NCBI GenBank assembly: GCA_015232455.1
Contig: JADFZQ010000004.1
Coordinates: 183,601 to 247,600 of the forward strand
Source: Desulfamplus sp.
GTDB taxonomy: Bacteria; Desulfobacterota; Desulfobacteria; Desulfobacterales; Desulfobacteraceae
Direction of reading: 5' to 3'
DNA length: 64,000 nt
Below, piece by piece: positions 17,723 to 25,623 of this stretch. The position numbers were made by a program, and so were the translations under genes. How positions within the stretch are numbered: the stretch's first letter is position 1; every line of letters begins with the position of its first letter. The notes below the pieces were generated by a model that had not been told where the DNA came from, made no database searches, and saw nothing but the letters and a program-made list of their open reading frames with translations.

Positions 17723-19972
17723 CTAATGATTACAGGCATTTTGATACTGCTTCAACTCATCAACCATCTGTCTCACACTAAATACAAGTTCATCATAGAC
17801 TTTAAATGCTTTTTCGCAATCTATAACACCTAACTTTCCTATACTCTCAAGTTGAAAAGCTATTTCAGCCGCCTTTTTACCAAAATGGAGTAACATTCCT
17901 TTTAGTGCGTGCGCAGACATTCTTAGACCATTTGGATTATCAGACTCAATAGCCTTTTTTATCTCTGCCTGTTTCTCTTGATAATTTGAGAGAAATATAT
18001 CTATTAGCTGCATCGCAAGCTCTTGGTTTCCATCAATGCGTTTCATTAACCCATTCATATCAATCATGGGTTCTGATAGTACTTTTGAATTATCGCGTTT
18101 TGTTTGTTGAGTGTCATCTTTTTGATCTAATTGCTCTTTAAAGCTGCATTCACGTTGTGGTTGTCTTGCATTTTCTACACTAAACCTCTTTGCAATAAGC
18201 TCAAAAAGTTTTTCAGGCTCAAATGGCTTTGATAGATAATCATTCATACCACTTGAAAGGCACAACTCTCTATCTTGATCGCTTGCGTGTGCTGTCATTG
18301 CCACAATAAATACATTGTGGTCAAGAACACCTGAAGTTGGATCGCGGATTATAGTGGTTGCTTCAAAGCCGTCCATAAGTGGCATTTGAATATCCATAAA
18401 TATAAGATCAAAATTCTCCTTCTCCAATATTGTTATTGCCTCTTTACCATTACCCGCAATCTTTAAGTTGTGCATAGGCAGCATGGCGATCATCAACTGC
18501 TGATTAAACAATTGATCTTCTACAAGTAAAATATTTAAACTCGGAATATTAGATTTGGAGAAGTTAGCTTTGTTTTGTTGATTCTTATTATTAGTTTCAG
18601 AGCTGTTATCCTTATATTTTGGAACTCTTTTGCTATCGTTATTTTTTAAACTCTCACAGCATATTGGCGTATTCTCAAACTCACTAATTATTGACTGTTC
18701 ACTTGGACTCTTTGGGCTTGCAGATACAATGTGTTGAAGAGCTGCATTAAATAAGTCACTATCACTTTGCCCAACTAATAGTTCATTATCAATCTGTTCA
18801 AGTTGCTCAAGAGGAACTGTGAACCAAAATGTTGACCCTTTCCCCTCTTTGCTTTCAAATCCGATATTGCCACCCATCATATCTATTAACTTTTTTGATA
18901 TAAAAAGTCCTGCTCCTGTTCCACCATATCTTCGAGTTGCAGAACCATCTGCTTGAACAAAAGCATCAAACAGATATTGTTGGCGATTATCAGGAATGCC
19001 AATGCCTGTATCTGTTATCATAAATTTCAGAGTTGTTTGTGATCCATTAGAGTTAGTTCCTACCTGAGATTGCTCTTTGAGAATATGGATATTAACCTGC
19101 CCCTTGTGAGTAAACTTAATGGCATTTGAAACAAGGTTCATAATTACTTGGGTCAATCTATTTTTAGCACCTCTGTAGAGGAACGTTATATCTTGCTCAA
19201 ATTGAGTTGAGATACGTAGCTCTTTATCTTTAGCACTATCTTGAAGATTGGATATAATATCATCAATAGCTATACGAAGATCAAAATCGACAATCTCCAT
19301 ATCTATCCTACCAGACTCAATTTTAGAACAATCAAGAAGATCGTTTATAACGCTCAATAGGCATTTTGAAGATTTATATATTACCGTTATATACTCTAAA
19401 TCATCTGGGTGGATTCTATTATGTGGGTTTCCCATCAAAAGAGAGCTAAATCCCATTATAGCGTTCATTGGAGTTCTTATTTCGTGACTCATATTTGCTA
19501 AGAATTCGCTCTTTGCACGGTTGGCAGACTCAGCCTGCTCTTTTGCGATACGAAGATTTTGTTCAGTCTCTTTAAGGTTAGCAATAATAGTTCGCTCTTT
19601 GAGGACACGATCAAGCCTTGCCATCAACTCCTTTACAGATAGAGGTTTTTGTATAAAATCACTTGCTCCAGTTGCGATAATATCTTGAAATTTGTAATCT
19701 TCAATATACGCTGTCATAACAATGACATTTGCACTGTAATCTTCACGCACTATCTCAGCAAGTTCAAGTCCGCTTATTCCCGGCATATTTATATCAGTCA
19801 GCACAACATCAATAGCCTCTCTTTTTAGCACTTTGAGAGCATCCATTGCATTTTGAGCCATTGAAGTTCTATATCCTGAATCGTGAAGGATTTTTTGCAG
19901 CATTTTCAGAACTGGAATTTCGTCATCAACTACCAGAATGTGTGGTTTTTCTGTTTTGGCATCTGCTGACAT
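17723..19972 (-). CDS. hybrid sensor histidine kinase REC-HisKA-HATPase-REC-HPt
   Basis: Cytosolic multistep phosphorelay protein with no transmembrane segment. From ATG 19972 (AAGGAG upstream; 749 residues) it has an N-terminal receiver (HILVVDDE, phosphoacceptor D60 in LTDINMPG, K109) and a dimerisation/phosphoacceptor helix with H163 in [14 protein letters not shown] full ATPase domain (N box [12 protein letters not shown]1 DTGIGIPD, G2 [12 protein letters not shown]) and a second receiver ([20 protein letters not shown]) follow. A C-terminal HPt domain has its histidine in SAHALKGML. The input must come through the N-terminal receiver, so another kinase, possibly the neighbour at 20162, may feed it. 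An upstream ATG at 20014 lacks a ribosome site. Confidence 0.92.
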   Translation of the reverse strand: MSADAKTEKPHILVVDDEIPVLKMLQKILHDSGYRTSMAQNAMDALKVLKREAIDVVLTDINMPGISGLELAEIVREDYSANVIVMTAYIEDYKFQDIIATGASDFIQKPLSVKELMARLDRVLKERTIIANLKETEQNLRIAKEQAESANRAKSEFLANMSHEIRTPMNAIMGFSSLLMGNPHNRIHPDDLEYITVIYKSSKCLLSVINDLLDCSKIESGRIDMEIVDFDLRIAIDDIISNLQDSAKDKELRISTQFEQDITFLYRGAKNRLTQVIMNLVSNAIKFTHKGQVNIHILKEQSQVGTNSNGSQTTLKFMITDTGIGIPDNRQQYLFDAFVQADGSATRRYGGTGAGLFISKKLIDMMGGNIGFESKEGKGSTFWFTVPLEQLEQIDNELLVGQSDSDLFNAALQHIVSASPKSPSEQSIISEFENTPICCESLKNNDSKRVPKYKDNSSETNNKNQQNKANFSKSNIPSLNILLVEDQLFNQQLMIAMLPMHNLKIAGNGKEAITILEKENFDLIFMDIQMPLMDGFEATTIIRDPTSGVLDHNVFIVAMTAHASDQDRELCLSSGMNDYLSKPFEPEKLFELIAKRFSVENARQPQRECSFKEQLDQKDDTQQTKRDNSKVLSEPMIDMNGLMKRIDGNQELAMQLIDIFLSNYQEKQAEIKKAIESDNPNGLRMSAHALKGMLLHFGKKAAEIAFQLESIGKLGVIDCEKAFKVYDELVFSVRQMVDELKQYQNACNH

Positions 19973-20114
19973 GGCGAAAATATCTCCTTCTGTTGTTTTA
20001 ATCCATTTTAGCATAGGGTAATTATTTTACTGTTCTTGTTCATGGATTTCAATCCAATCTTAAATTGTAGAGATGAACAGCCTCACGTCTCCACTCATGT
20101 TCTTTATAAAACAT

Positions 20115-20149
20115 AGATTTGACAATGTTTTATAAAGATTGTCAAATCT
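20115..20149. repeat. GATTTGACAA palindrome, diverged copy, at an operon end
   Basis: AGATTTGACAAT (20115-20126) pairs with ATTGTCAAATCT (20138-20149) around an AT-rich 11-nt loop. An overlapping inverted repeat, TTTATAAAACAT (20103-20114) with ATGTTTTATAAA (20124-20135), allows an alternative hairpin. It lies 13-47 nt beyond the stop of the 20162-21454 kinase gene and probably terminates it. Sister copies lie at 24971 and 50506. Confidence 0.65.
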
Positions 20150-20161
20150 TAATTCAAATAT

Positions 20162-21454
20162 TTAAGCTGCTTCATAAATAGGCAATCTTATTATAAACCT
20201 TGCCCCGCCTTTCTCTCTATTTTCCGCTGTAATACTACCACCATGAGCTTTGATTATGCCATGGGATATAGACATGCCAAGTCCCGTTCCTTTACCAACT
20301 GGTTTTGTTGTGAAAAATGGATTCCATATATTTCTGAGCGTATCTTTACTCAATCCAGGACCACTATCCTCAATTATGATTATAATCTGGTTATTATTAC
20401 ATAAATCATTGATAGTATTAATACATTCTGGAGTATCATTTTGGTTAATATTATTAGGTTTTTCTGTTATGCTCTTTGTGCCATTTTGTGAATTATGAGT
20501 TGTTGTAATATTAATATAACCTTTACTTATGCTTTCCATAGCATCTGCTGCATTGTTGAATATATTTACAAGAACTTGCTCTATCTGTTGCGGATCACAC
20601 CTTACAGAGGGTATATCTTTCATGAAATTTTTTGTTATTGTAACATTATATTTTAAGGAGTTGTGGCATAAAAGTAAGGCATCATCAATAATTTTATGAA
20701 TATCATACTTGATAAATTCAGGGCTATCTTGTCGAGCATAAGATTTTAGTCCTTTGAGAATACGCTGTATCCTGCCTGCTCCGCTTCTGATACCATCAAT
20801 AAGGCTTGGCATCTCTTCGATTATAAAACCTATCTTTTGATCTGCAATATTACCATTTGAAAGCCTATCTTTAATGATATTCCAAAATTTTTCAAATGTT
20901 TGAATATTGCCGTTTATAAATGTAGCAGGATTGTTTATCTCATGGGCAATTCCAGCAGCCATAACCCCAAGAGTTGCCATTCTATCTGAATGAACCAACT
21001 GCTCTGCACGTTGGTTTGCAAGAGTCTCCATCTCATGTGCAAAACGTGAGACTTTTTGCTTTTCATAATTCAGTTGTTGCTCAAGGTTAATAATTCTGAT
21101 TCCAACTTTGACCTGAACATTAAGGATTTTTATGGTGATTGGTTTTTGCAAATAGGCATCAACACCAGCTTCAAACCCTCTCATAAGGTCTTCTTCTTCT
21201 GAGCGTGAAGTTACCATGATAACATATACATAACCATCACTATTTTTTCTTGCTCTGATTCTTTGGCAAAGCTCAATGCCATCCATTTCAGGCATCATCC
21301 AGTCAGAGATTACGATATTTATATTGTAACTCTCTAACATAGAGAGTGCTTCATTGCCATTAGCAGCTTCAAAAATATCATAGTTAAGCCTTTTTAAAGC
21401 TGTGGTTAGAAATAGCCTCTCCATCTGATTGTCATCTACAATGAGTATTTTCAA
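20162..21454 (-). CDS. receiver-histidine kinase (REC-HisKA-HATPase), coupled to the TA pair
   Basis: 430-residue soluble kinase. An N-terminal receiver begins at residue 1 (MKILIVDDNQ, D51 in ISDWMMPEMDG), then come a coiled coil (~125-160), a HisKA helix with the histidine in AGIAHEINNPATF, and an ATPase domain ending GKGTGLGMSISHGIIKAHGG. The asparagine-rich insert (~340-365, NSQNGTKSITEKPNNINQND) in the ATPase lid is unusual. The only start compatible with the fold is TTG at 21454. It overlaps the TGA of the upstream TumE-like gene (TTGA), so translation depends on that module. The gene end is followed by a palindromic repeat. Confidence 0.88.
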   Translation of the reverse strand: MKILIVDDNQMERLFLTTALKRLNYDIFEAANGNEALSMLESYNINIVISDWMMPEMDGIELCQRIRARKNSDGYVYVIMVTSRSEEEDLMRGFEAGVDAYLQKPITIKILNVQVKVGIRIINLEQQLNYEKQKVSRFAHEMETLANQRAEQLVHSDRMATLGVMAAGIAHEINNPATFINGNIQTFEKFWNIIKDRLSNGNIADQKIGFIIEEMPSLIDGIRSGAGRIQRILKGLKSYARQDSPEFIKYDIHKIIDDALLLCHNSLKYNVTITKNFMKDIPSVRCDPQQIEQVLVNIFNNAADAMESISKGYINITTTHNSQNGTKSITEKPNNINQNDTPECINTINDLCNNNQIIIIIEDSGPGLSKDTLRNIWNPFFTTKPVGKGTGLGMSISHGIIKAHGGSITAENREKGGARFIIRLPIYEAA

Positions 21455-21816
21455 ATTAATTTATCCATCTTTTGTGTAATTTCGTGAAAAATTTTTTTTA
21501 AATCACCACCGTGAAATGATTCCTGAACATCTTCGCCCTTTTTAGTCTGGACATGTTTATGGTGAGGGTGTGTTTTGATTTCAGGCCAATGGTTGGCGTT
21601 GTCCCATCTGGATACAAGCTCGCCATGTTCAGTTTGCAAATGATAAGCATATTTGAAAAATTTATTACATATAATTACTTGACGTATGTGAAATTCATTT
21701 TTATCAACAAAGACTATTTTTGATTTCAACCGTAGGTTTGGACCATCCTTATCATATTCATAAACCTGCCATGAAGAGATAAATCTGGCATATTGTTTTA
21801 TCAAATCAGGCAGCAA
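21451..21816 (-). CDS. TumE-family (DUF6516) putative toxin
   Basis: 121 residues matching the DUF6516/TumE pattern: an N-terminal YARFISSWQVYEYD, then LRLKSKIVFVDKNEFHIRQVI, then the conserved core KYAYHLQTEHGELVSRWDNANHWPEIKTHPHHKHV. The family is annotated as the toxin half of type II toxin-antitoxin pairs; the histidine-rich WDNANHWPEIKTHPHHKH is its best conserved part. It overlaps the upstream antitoxin-like gene by 11 nt and the downstream kinase by 4 nt. Activity is inferred from family and context only. Confidence 0.75.
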   Translation of the reverse strand: MLPDLIKQYARFISSWQVYEYDKDGPNLRLKSKIVFVDKNEFHIRQVIICNKFFKYAYHLQTEHGELVSRWDNANHWPEIKTHPHHKHVQTKKGEDVQESFHGGDLKKIFHEITQKMDKLI

Positions 21817-22087
21817 TAGAAAGCTCCTCTAATCTGGATTGCCACCATTTCAATGAAGAGCTGGCATATTCCCAATCCATCAGATCATCTTCTTTCTCAA
21901 AATCTTCCTTATTATCTATTTCAAGACTTTTCCTAAAATCTTCAAGTTTGCAGCCATATTTTGACTCAAAATAAATACATTCAGCTTCAAATTTTGATTT
22001 TTTTGAAAAGCCCTGTAAAGTAAGGTGATCTCTAATAATTTCCTGTTCTGTTTGACCTGTATTGCGAAGCATATCCTGAATAACCAT
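21806..22087 (-). CDS. putative antitoxin of the TumE-type pair
   Basis: 93-residue acidic, helical protein (FEAECIYFESKYGCKLEDFRKSLEIDNKEDFEKEDDLMDWEYA) ending in SSLKWWQSRLEELSIAA. It sits immediately upstream of the DUF6516 gene with an 11-nt overlap, the usual order of antitoxin then toxin for this family. No DNA-binding motif is evident, so autoregulation is not obvious. The identification rests on size, charge and context. The divergent PAS kinase starts 137 nt away, so the gap holds both promoters. Confidence 0.65.
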   Translation of the reverse strand: MVIQDMLRNTGQTEQEIIRDHLTLQGFSKKSKFEAECIYFESKYGCKLEDFRKSLEIDNKEDFEKEDDLMDWEYASSSLKWWQSRLEELSIAA

Positions 22088-22223
22088 TGTCTGCCCCCTG
22101 CATAGTGAGATTTTCTTTGCCAGTTGATATTTTTTGCCAGTCAGTATATTGAGCTTATATATCAGAACTTAGCCTAATGACAATTTTATTTCTGTATATT
22201 TTTATAGACAATTTGGAGGTAGC

Positions 22224-24881
22224 ATGTCTGCCGAATATAAAAGCAATATGCCAACGATATCAGTATTAACCGATGAAATAGAAAAGTTAAAAAAACTTAA
22301 CCATGATTTTGAAGCCAATTACAGATATGTATTTGACGGTATGACAAGCTGCATGGCGGTATATGAAGTCTTAAACGATGGTAACGATTTTATTTTCAAA
22401 GATTTTAACAGAGCAGCCGAGGTGTCAAGTCTAATCAGCCGTGAAGATATTATAGGGAAAAATGTTAAAGATATATTTCCAGGTGTTGTCTCATGTGGTC
22501 TTTTTGATGTTTTTCAAAGAGTCTATAAAACAGGTAAACCAGAGTATTGCCCAGCTTCAAATTATAAAGATGAGCGAATAACTTTATGGGTTGAAAATTA
22601 TGTTTATAAATTACCCACGGGCGAGATCGTTGCAATCTATGATGATATTACAGATAAGAAAAAGGCAGAAGAGACACTAAAACAGAGAATGGCAGAACTT
22701 GAAGCAATTAATGCAATGAGCAGTTCTGTTTCTATGAATATCTCACTTGACGAGGTTGTTGAAGCTGCTTTAAATCAACTTATGAAAACACTTAACTCTG
22801 ATCTTGTGCTTATCTATCTACTCGAAGATCATGATGGCTTAACAAAAAACGGCGAAATGCGTCTTCAGGCTGTAAAACAAAGTTCTAAAATCCAGCTATT
22901 TACCAAACCTCCAAAATCAATTCTAAATGTTGGTGAATGTCTCTGTGGTATTGCAGCAAAAGAGGCTAATCCTATTTTTTCACTTAATATTCACAGAGAT
23001 CAGCGGTGCAAACATAATGAGTGCAGAATGGCTGGTATCCACTCATATACATCTCTTCCTCTTATAAACAGAGAAAAGATAATAGGCGTAGTTGGAATTG
23101 GATTGTGCCATGAATGGGATTTTTCAGTTCAATCAAGTTTTTTGGAATCTCTTGCATCTATTATTGCTGTATCAATTGACAATATAGTTCTTCAACAGCA
23201 GTTAGTAATACACGCACAGCAGTTAATGAATCAAGCTGTTGAGCATGCTGAGCAACTTGAAAAAATGGTAGCTCAACGAACAGTGGAGCTACAAAAATTT
23301 TTTAATGCGGTAGAGTCATCTCCTGCATCAATCGTGATTACTGATATTTACGGTAATATTGAGTATGCTAACCCTTTTTTTACACAACTGACAGGCTACA
23401 CTTTTGAGGAGGCAAAGGGTCAAAACCCAAGAATCCTTAAATCAGGAGTTCACACAAAGGAGTTTTATGAGCAGATGTGGAAAACTCTGCTTGCTGGAAA
23501 AACATGGAGAGGAGAGGTTTGTAATAGAAAGAAAAATGGTGAGTTATATTGGGAAAATGTAGCTATATCTCCTTTACTTGAAGATAGAAATTTGAATCAA
23601 AAATTCAATAAAGATAGTAATTTACCCGAAAAGAATAATTTAACTATAGAAAGAGATGTAAAATTAGATCAAAATATATACCAAGATGCTTCTGGAAGTA
23701 TAATCAATTTTGTAGGAGTTAAAGAGGATATTACAAAGAAAAAGATGGCAGAAAAGGTTCTTTATGAATCAGAACAAAGATATAAGGCAATATTTGATTG
23801 GAGTCAGGACGGTATTATTATAGCAGATCAGAAAACTAAGAAATTTTTATTTTGCAATAAAGCTGCTTCAACTATGTTAGGATATGAAAAAGATGAGCTT
23901 GTTGGCAAAAGTGTTCTTGATATTCATCCTCCAGCAGAGCTTCCATCTATTTTAGATAATTTTCAACGCCAAACCAAAGGTGAGGTAAGCTATGCTGTAG
24001 AATTGCCATGTATAAGAAAAGATGGAACTATTCTTTATTGCGATGTGAATGCAACAGCAGTTAATATTGACGGTAAATCCTGCTCAATGGGATTTTTTAG
24101 AGACGTTACAGAGCGAAGACAGGCTCAAGAGATTAGAGAAGATGTTGAGAGGATCATGCGTCATGATCTGAAATCTCCTCTTAATGCCATTATCGGTTTT
24201 CCTAAGGTTATGATAGATAATGAGAACCTTACTGATTCACAAAAAAAATATCTTAAATTAATTATGAATGCGGGTCAAAATATGCTTGATCTGATAAATC
24301 TATCTTTGACCATTTATCAAATTGAGACAGGCAAATATAAATATTTAACAACTCAATTTAACCTTCTTAGTGTTATAAGACAATGTATATCTGATAATGT
24401 ATCTTTATGCAGCAACAAAGATATTCAAATCAAACTTTTGATTAATAGGCAATCTGATAATATTGATATTGGTCTTATTAATAATGACGATAAAGGCAAT
24501 TTTGACTCAAAAGATGATCAGACGATTAATGATGGTATTATAGAGCTTGAAAAGATACTATTCAATGGAGATAGACTACTTGCATTTTCAGTATTTTCAA
24601 ACATTATTATAAATGCAGTTGAAGCATCTCCAAGCAATGAAATAGTCAATATTATTATCCAATATAACAGTAAGTTAGCTAAAGTTCTGGTTCACAATAA
24701 AGGAGCTGTGCCACTAAATATTCGGGAACGTTTTTTTGATAAGTATGTTACGGTTGGTAAGCCAAAAGGAACTGGTCTTGGGACATATAGTGCAAAACTA
24801 TTGGCAAAAATTCAAGGTTGGAATATTGAGATGAAGACATCTGAGGAAGATGGAACGTCTCTTATTGTTACTATTGTTTGA
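22224..24881 (+). CDS. PAS-GAF-PAS-PAS sensor histidine kinase
   Basis: 885-residue soluble kinase. PAS 1 (~28-150, ending DDITDKKKAEETL) precedes a GAF domain (~165-325) with a Cys/His-rich loop (LNIHRDQRCKHNECRMAG). That loop could bind metal or a redox cofactor, which is inference. A coiled coil rich in Gln/Glu follows, then PAS 2 (~360-510), PAS 3 (~515-640), the phosphoacceptor box MRHDLKSPLNAIIGF and an ATPase domain (FSNIIINAVEASP; KGTGLGTYSAKLL). The D box is weak (VLVHNKG instead of DxGxG), so ATP binding may be altered. A GGAGGT ribosome site precedes the ATG. It is divergent from the toxin-antitoxin operon and ends before a palindromic terminator-like repeat. Confidence 0.9.
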   Translation: MSAEYKSNMPTISVLTDEIEKLKKLNHDFEANYRYVFDGMTSCMAVYEVLNDGNDFIFKDFNRAAEVSSLISREDIIGKNVKDIFPGVVSCGLFDVFQRVYKTGKPEYCPASNYKDERITLWVENYVYKLPTGEIVAIYDDITDKKKAEETLKQRMAELEAINAMSSSVSMNISLDEVVEAALNQLMKTLNSDLVLIYLLEDHDGLTKNGEMRLQAVKQSSKIQLFTKPPKSILNVGECLCGIAAKEANPIFSLNIHRDQRCKHNECRMAGIHSYTSLPLINREKIIGVVGIGLCHEWDFSVQSSFLESLASIIAVSIDNIVLQQQLVIHAQQLMNQAVEHAEQLEKMVAQRTVELQKFFNAVESSPASIVITDIYGNIEYANPFFTQLTGYTFEEAKGQNPRILKSGVHTKEFYEQMWKTLLAGKTWRGEVCNRKKNGELYWENVAISPLLEDRNLNQKFNKDSNLPEKNNLTIERDVKLDQNIYQDASGSIINFVGVKEDITKKKMAEKVLYESEQRYKAIFDWSQDGIIIADQKTKKFLFCNKAASTMLGYEKDELVGKSVLDIHPPAELPSILDNFQRQTKGEVSYAVELPCIRKDGTILYCDVNATAVNIDGKSCSMGFFRDVTERRQAQEIREDVERIMRHDLKSPLNAIIGFPKVMIDNENLTDSQKKYLKLIMNAGQNMLDLINLSLTIYQIETGKYKYLTTQFNLLSVIRQCISDNVSLCSNKDIQIKLLINRQSDNIDIGLINNDDKGNFDSKDDQTINDGIIELEKILFNGDRLLAFSVFSNIIINAVEASPSNEIVNIIIQYNSKLAKVLVHNKGAVPLNIRERFFDKYVTVGKPKGTGLGTYSAKLLAKIQGWNIEMKTSEEDGTSLIVTIV

Positions 24882-24925
24882 GTCAATATGCAGTTTAGAC
24901 AAGTTATTGTTGGATTAAAATTCCT

Positions 24926-24970
24926 GAACAAGAACAAGAACAAGAACAAGAACAAGAACAAGAACAAGAA
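24926..24970. repeat. (GAACAA) hexanucleotide tandem repeat, 7.5 units
   Basis: Uninterrupted array of GAACAA, 45 nt, between the end of the PAS kinase and the adjoining palindrome. It is not within a reading frame of either flanking gene. Perfect units imply recent slippage. Confidence 0.95.
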
Positions 24971-25001
24971 GATTTGACAACTTTTGAAAAGTTGTCAAAT
25001 C
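24971..25001. terminator. perfect 31-nt palindrome of the GATTTGACAAC family, probable bidirectional terminator
   Basis: GATTTGACAACTTTT (24971-24985) is the exact complement of 24987-25001 around a single G. It lies between two convergent genes (kinase ending 24881, response regulator ending 25020), where the A/T-rich inner stem and outer arms could terminate both transcripts. The same primary sequence recurs at 50506-50538, so it is a dispersed repeat, not just a local hairpin. Confidence 0.75.
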
Positions 25002-25019
25002 CTTTAAATAGACCTTTCT

Positions 25020-25475
25020 TCATAGCTCTAACCCATCTTTTCTCTGATACACCTGTCCCTCATAGTTTTTCGATTTTCTGCTCTTCTGAAGATATAGTTG
25101 ACCTAAAGCATCTTTCCACCGTCTGTTCTTCTCAATTGTGTTTTCAAGTGCCTTAAGAATATCTTGTTTATCAAACGGCTTTACCACAAAATCGTTTGCA
25201 CCAGCCTCATAAGCCTCAAGAAGATTTCTTGTATCCTCTGTTGAAGAGACCATAATCACTTGCACATAAGGGTATCTTTTTTTGATCTGACGCAAAAATT
25301 CAACACCTCCCATTCCGGGCATGTGAATATCTGTCAAAACAATCAAATCATAACCTTCAGGAAAATTGTCCAATGCCTCTTCTGCACAAGATGCAATAAT
25401 TAACTCCCACCCTTTTAAAATATCTTTCATAACTGCATGTGTCATTAAATCATCATCTACAAAAAGAATCTTCAT
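25020..25475 (-). CDS. single-domain response regulator
   Basis: 151 residues. A CheY-like receiver (MKILFVDDDLMTH, phosphoacceptor D49 in LTDIHMPGMGG, switch Ser in VIMVSSTED, K100 in VVKPF) is followed by a basic ~30-residue tail (RRWKDALGQLYLQKSRKSKN) with no DNA-binding domain. It probably acts by protein contact. It is transcribed toward the PAS kinase and away from the REC-SBP-CheW gene, whose start is 148 nt away, so the two may form a divergent pair. Confidence 0.9.
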   Translation of the reverse strand: MKILFVDDDLMTHAVMKDILKGWELIIASCAEEALDNFPEGYDLIVLTDIHMPGMGGVEFLRQIKKRYPYVQVIMVSSTEDTRNLLEAYEAGANDFVVKPFDKQDILKALENTIEKNRRWKDALGQLYLQKSRKSKNYEGQVYQRKDGLEL

Positions 25476-25623
25476 CGGCTATTCCTTAAATTTAAATATA
25501 GTTTTTAGTTTACAGTTTTAGAACAAAAAGATAAAAAACCAAAAAATAAGAGTTTATATTTGCATTTAAAATAATTTTGATTTTCATGTCAAGAATAGAA
25601 ACAGTATAGAGAGGAGGTAGGTT

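Noticed and set aside
24926..25001. Possible CRISPR-like or recombination site
   Set aside because: Simple hexanucleotide repeats plus one palindrome, no spacers and no cas genes nearby.
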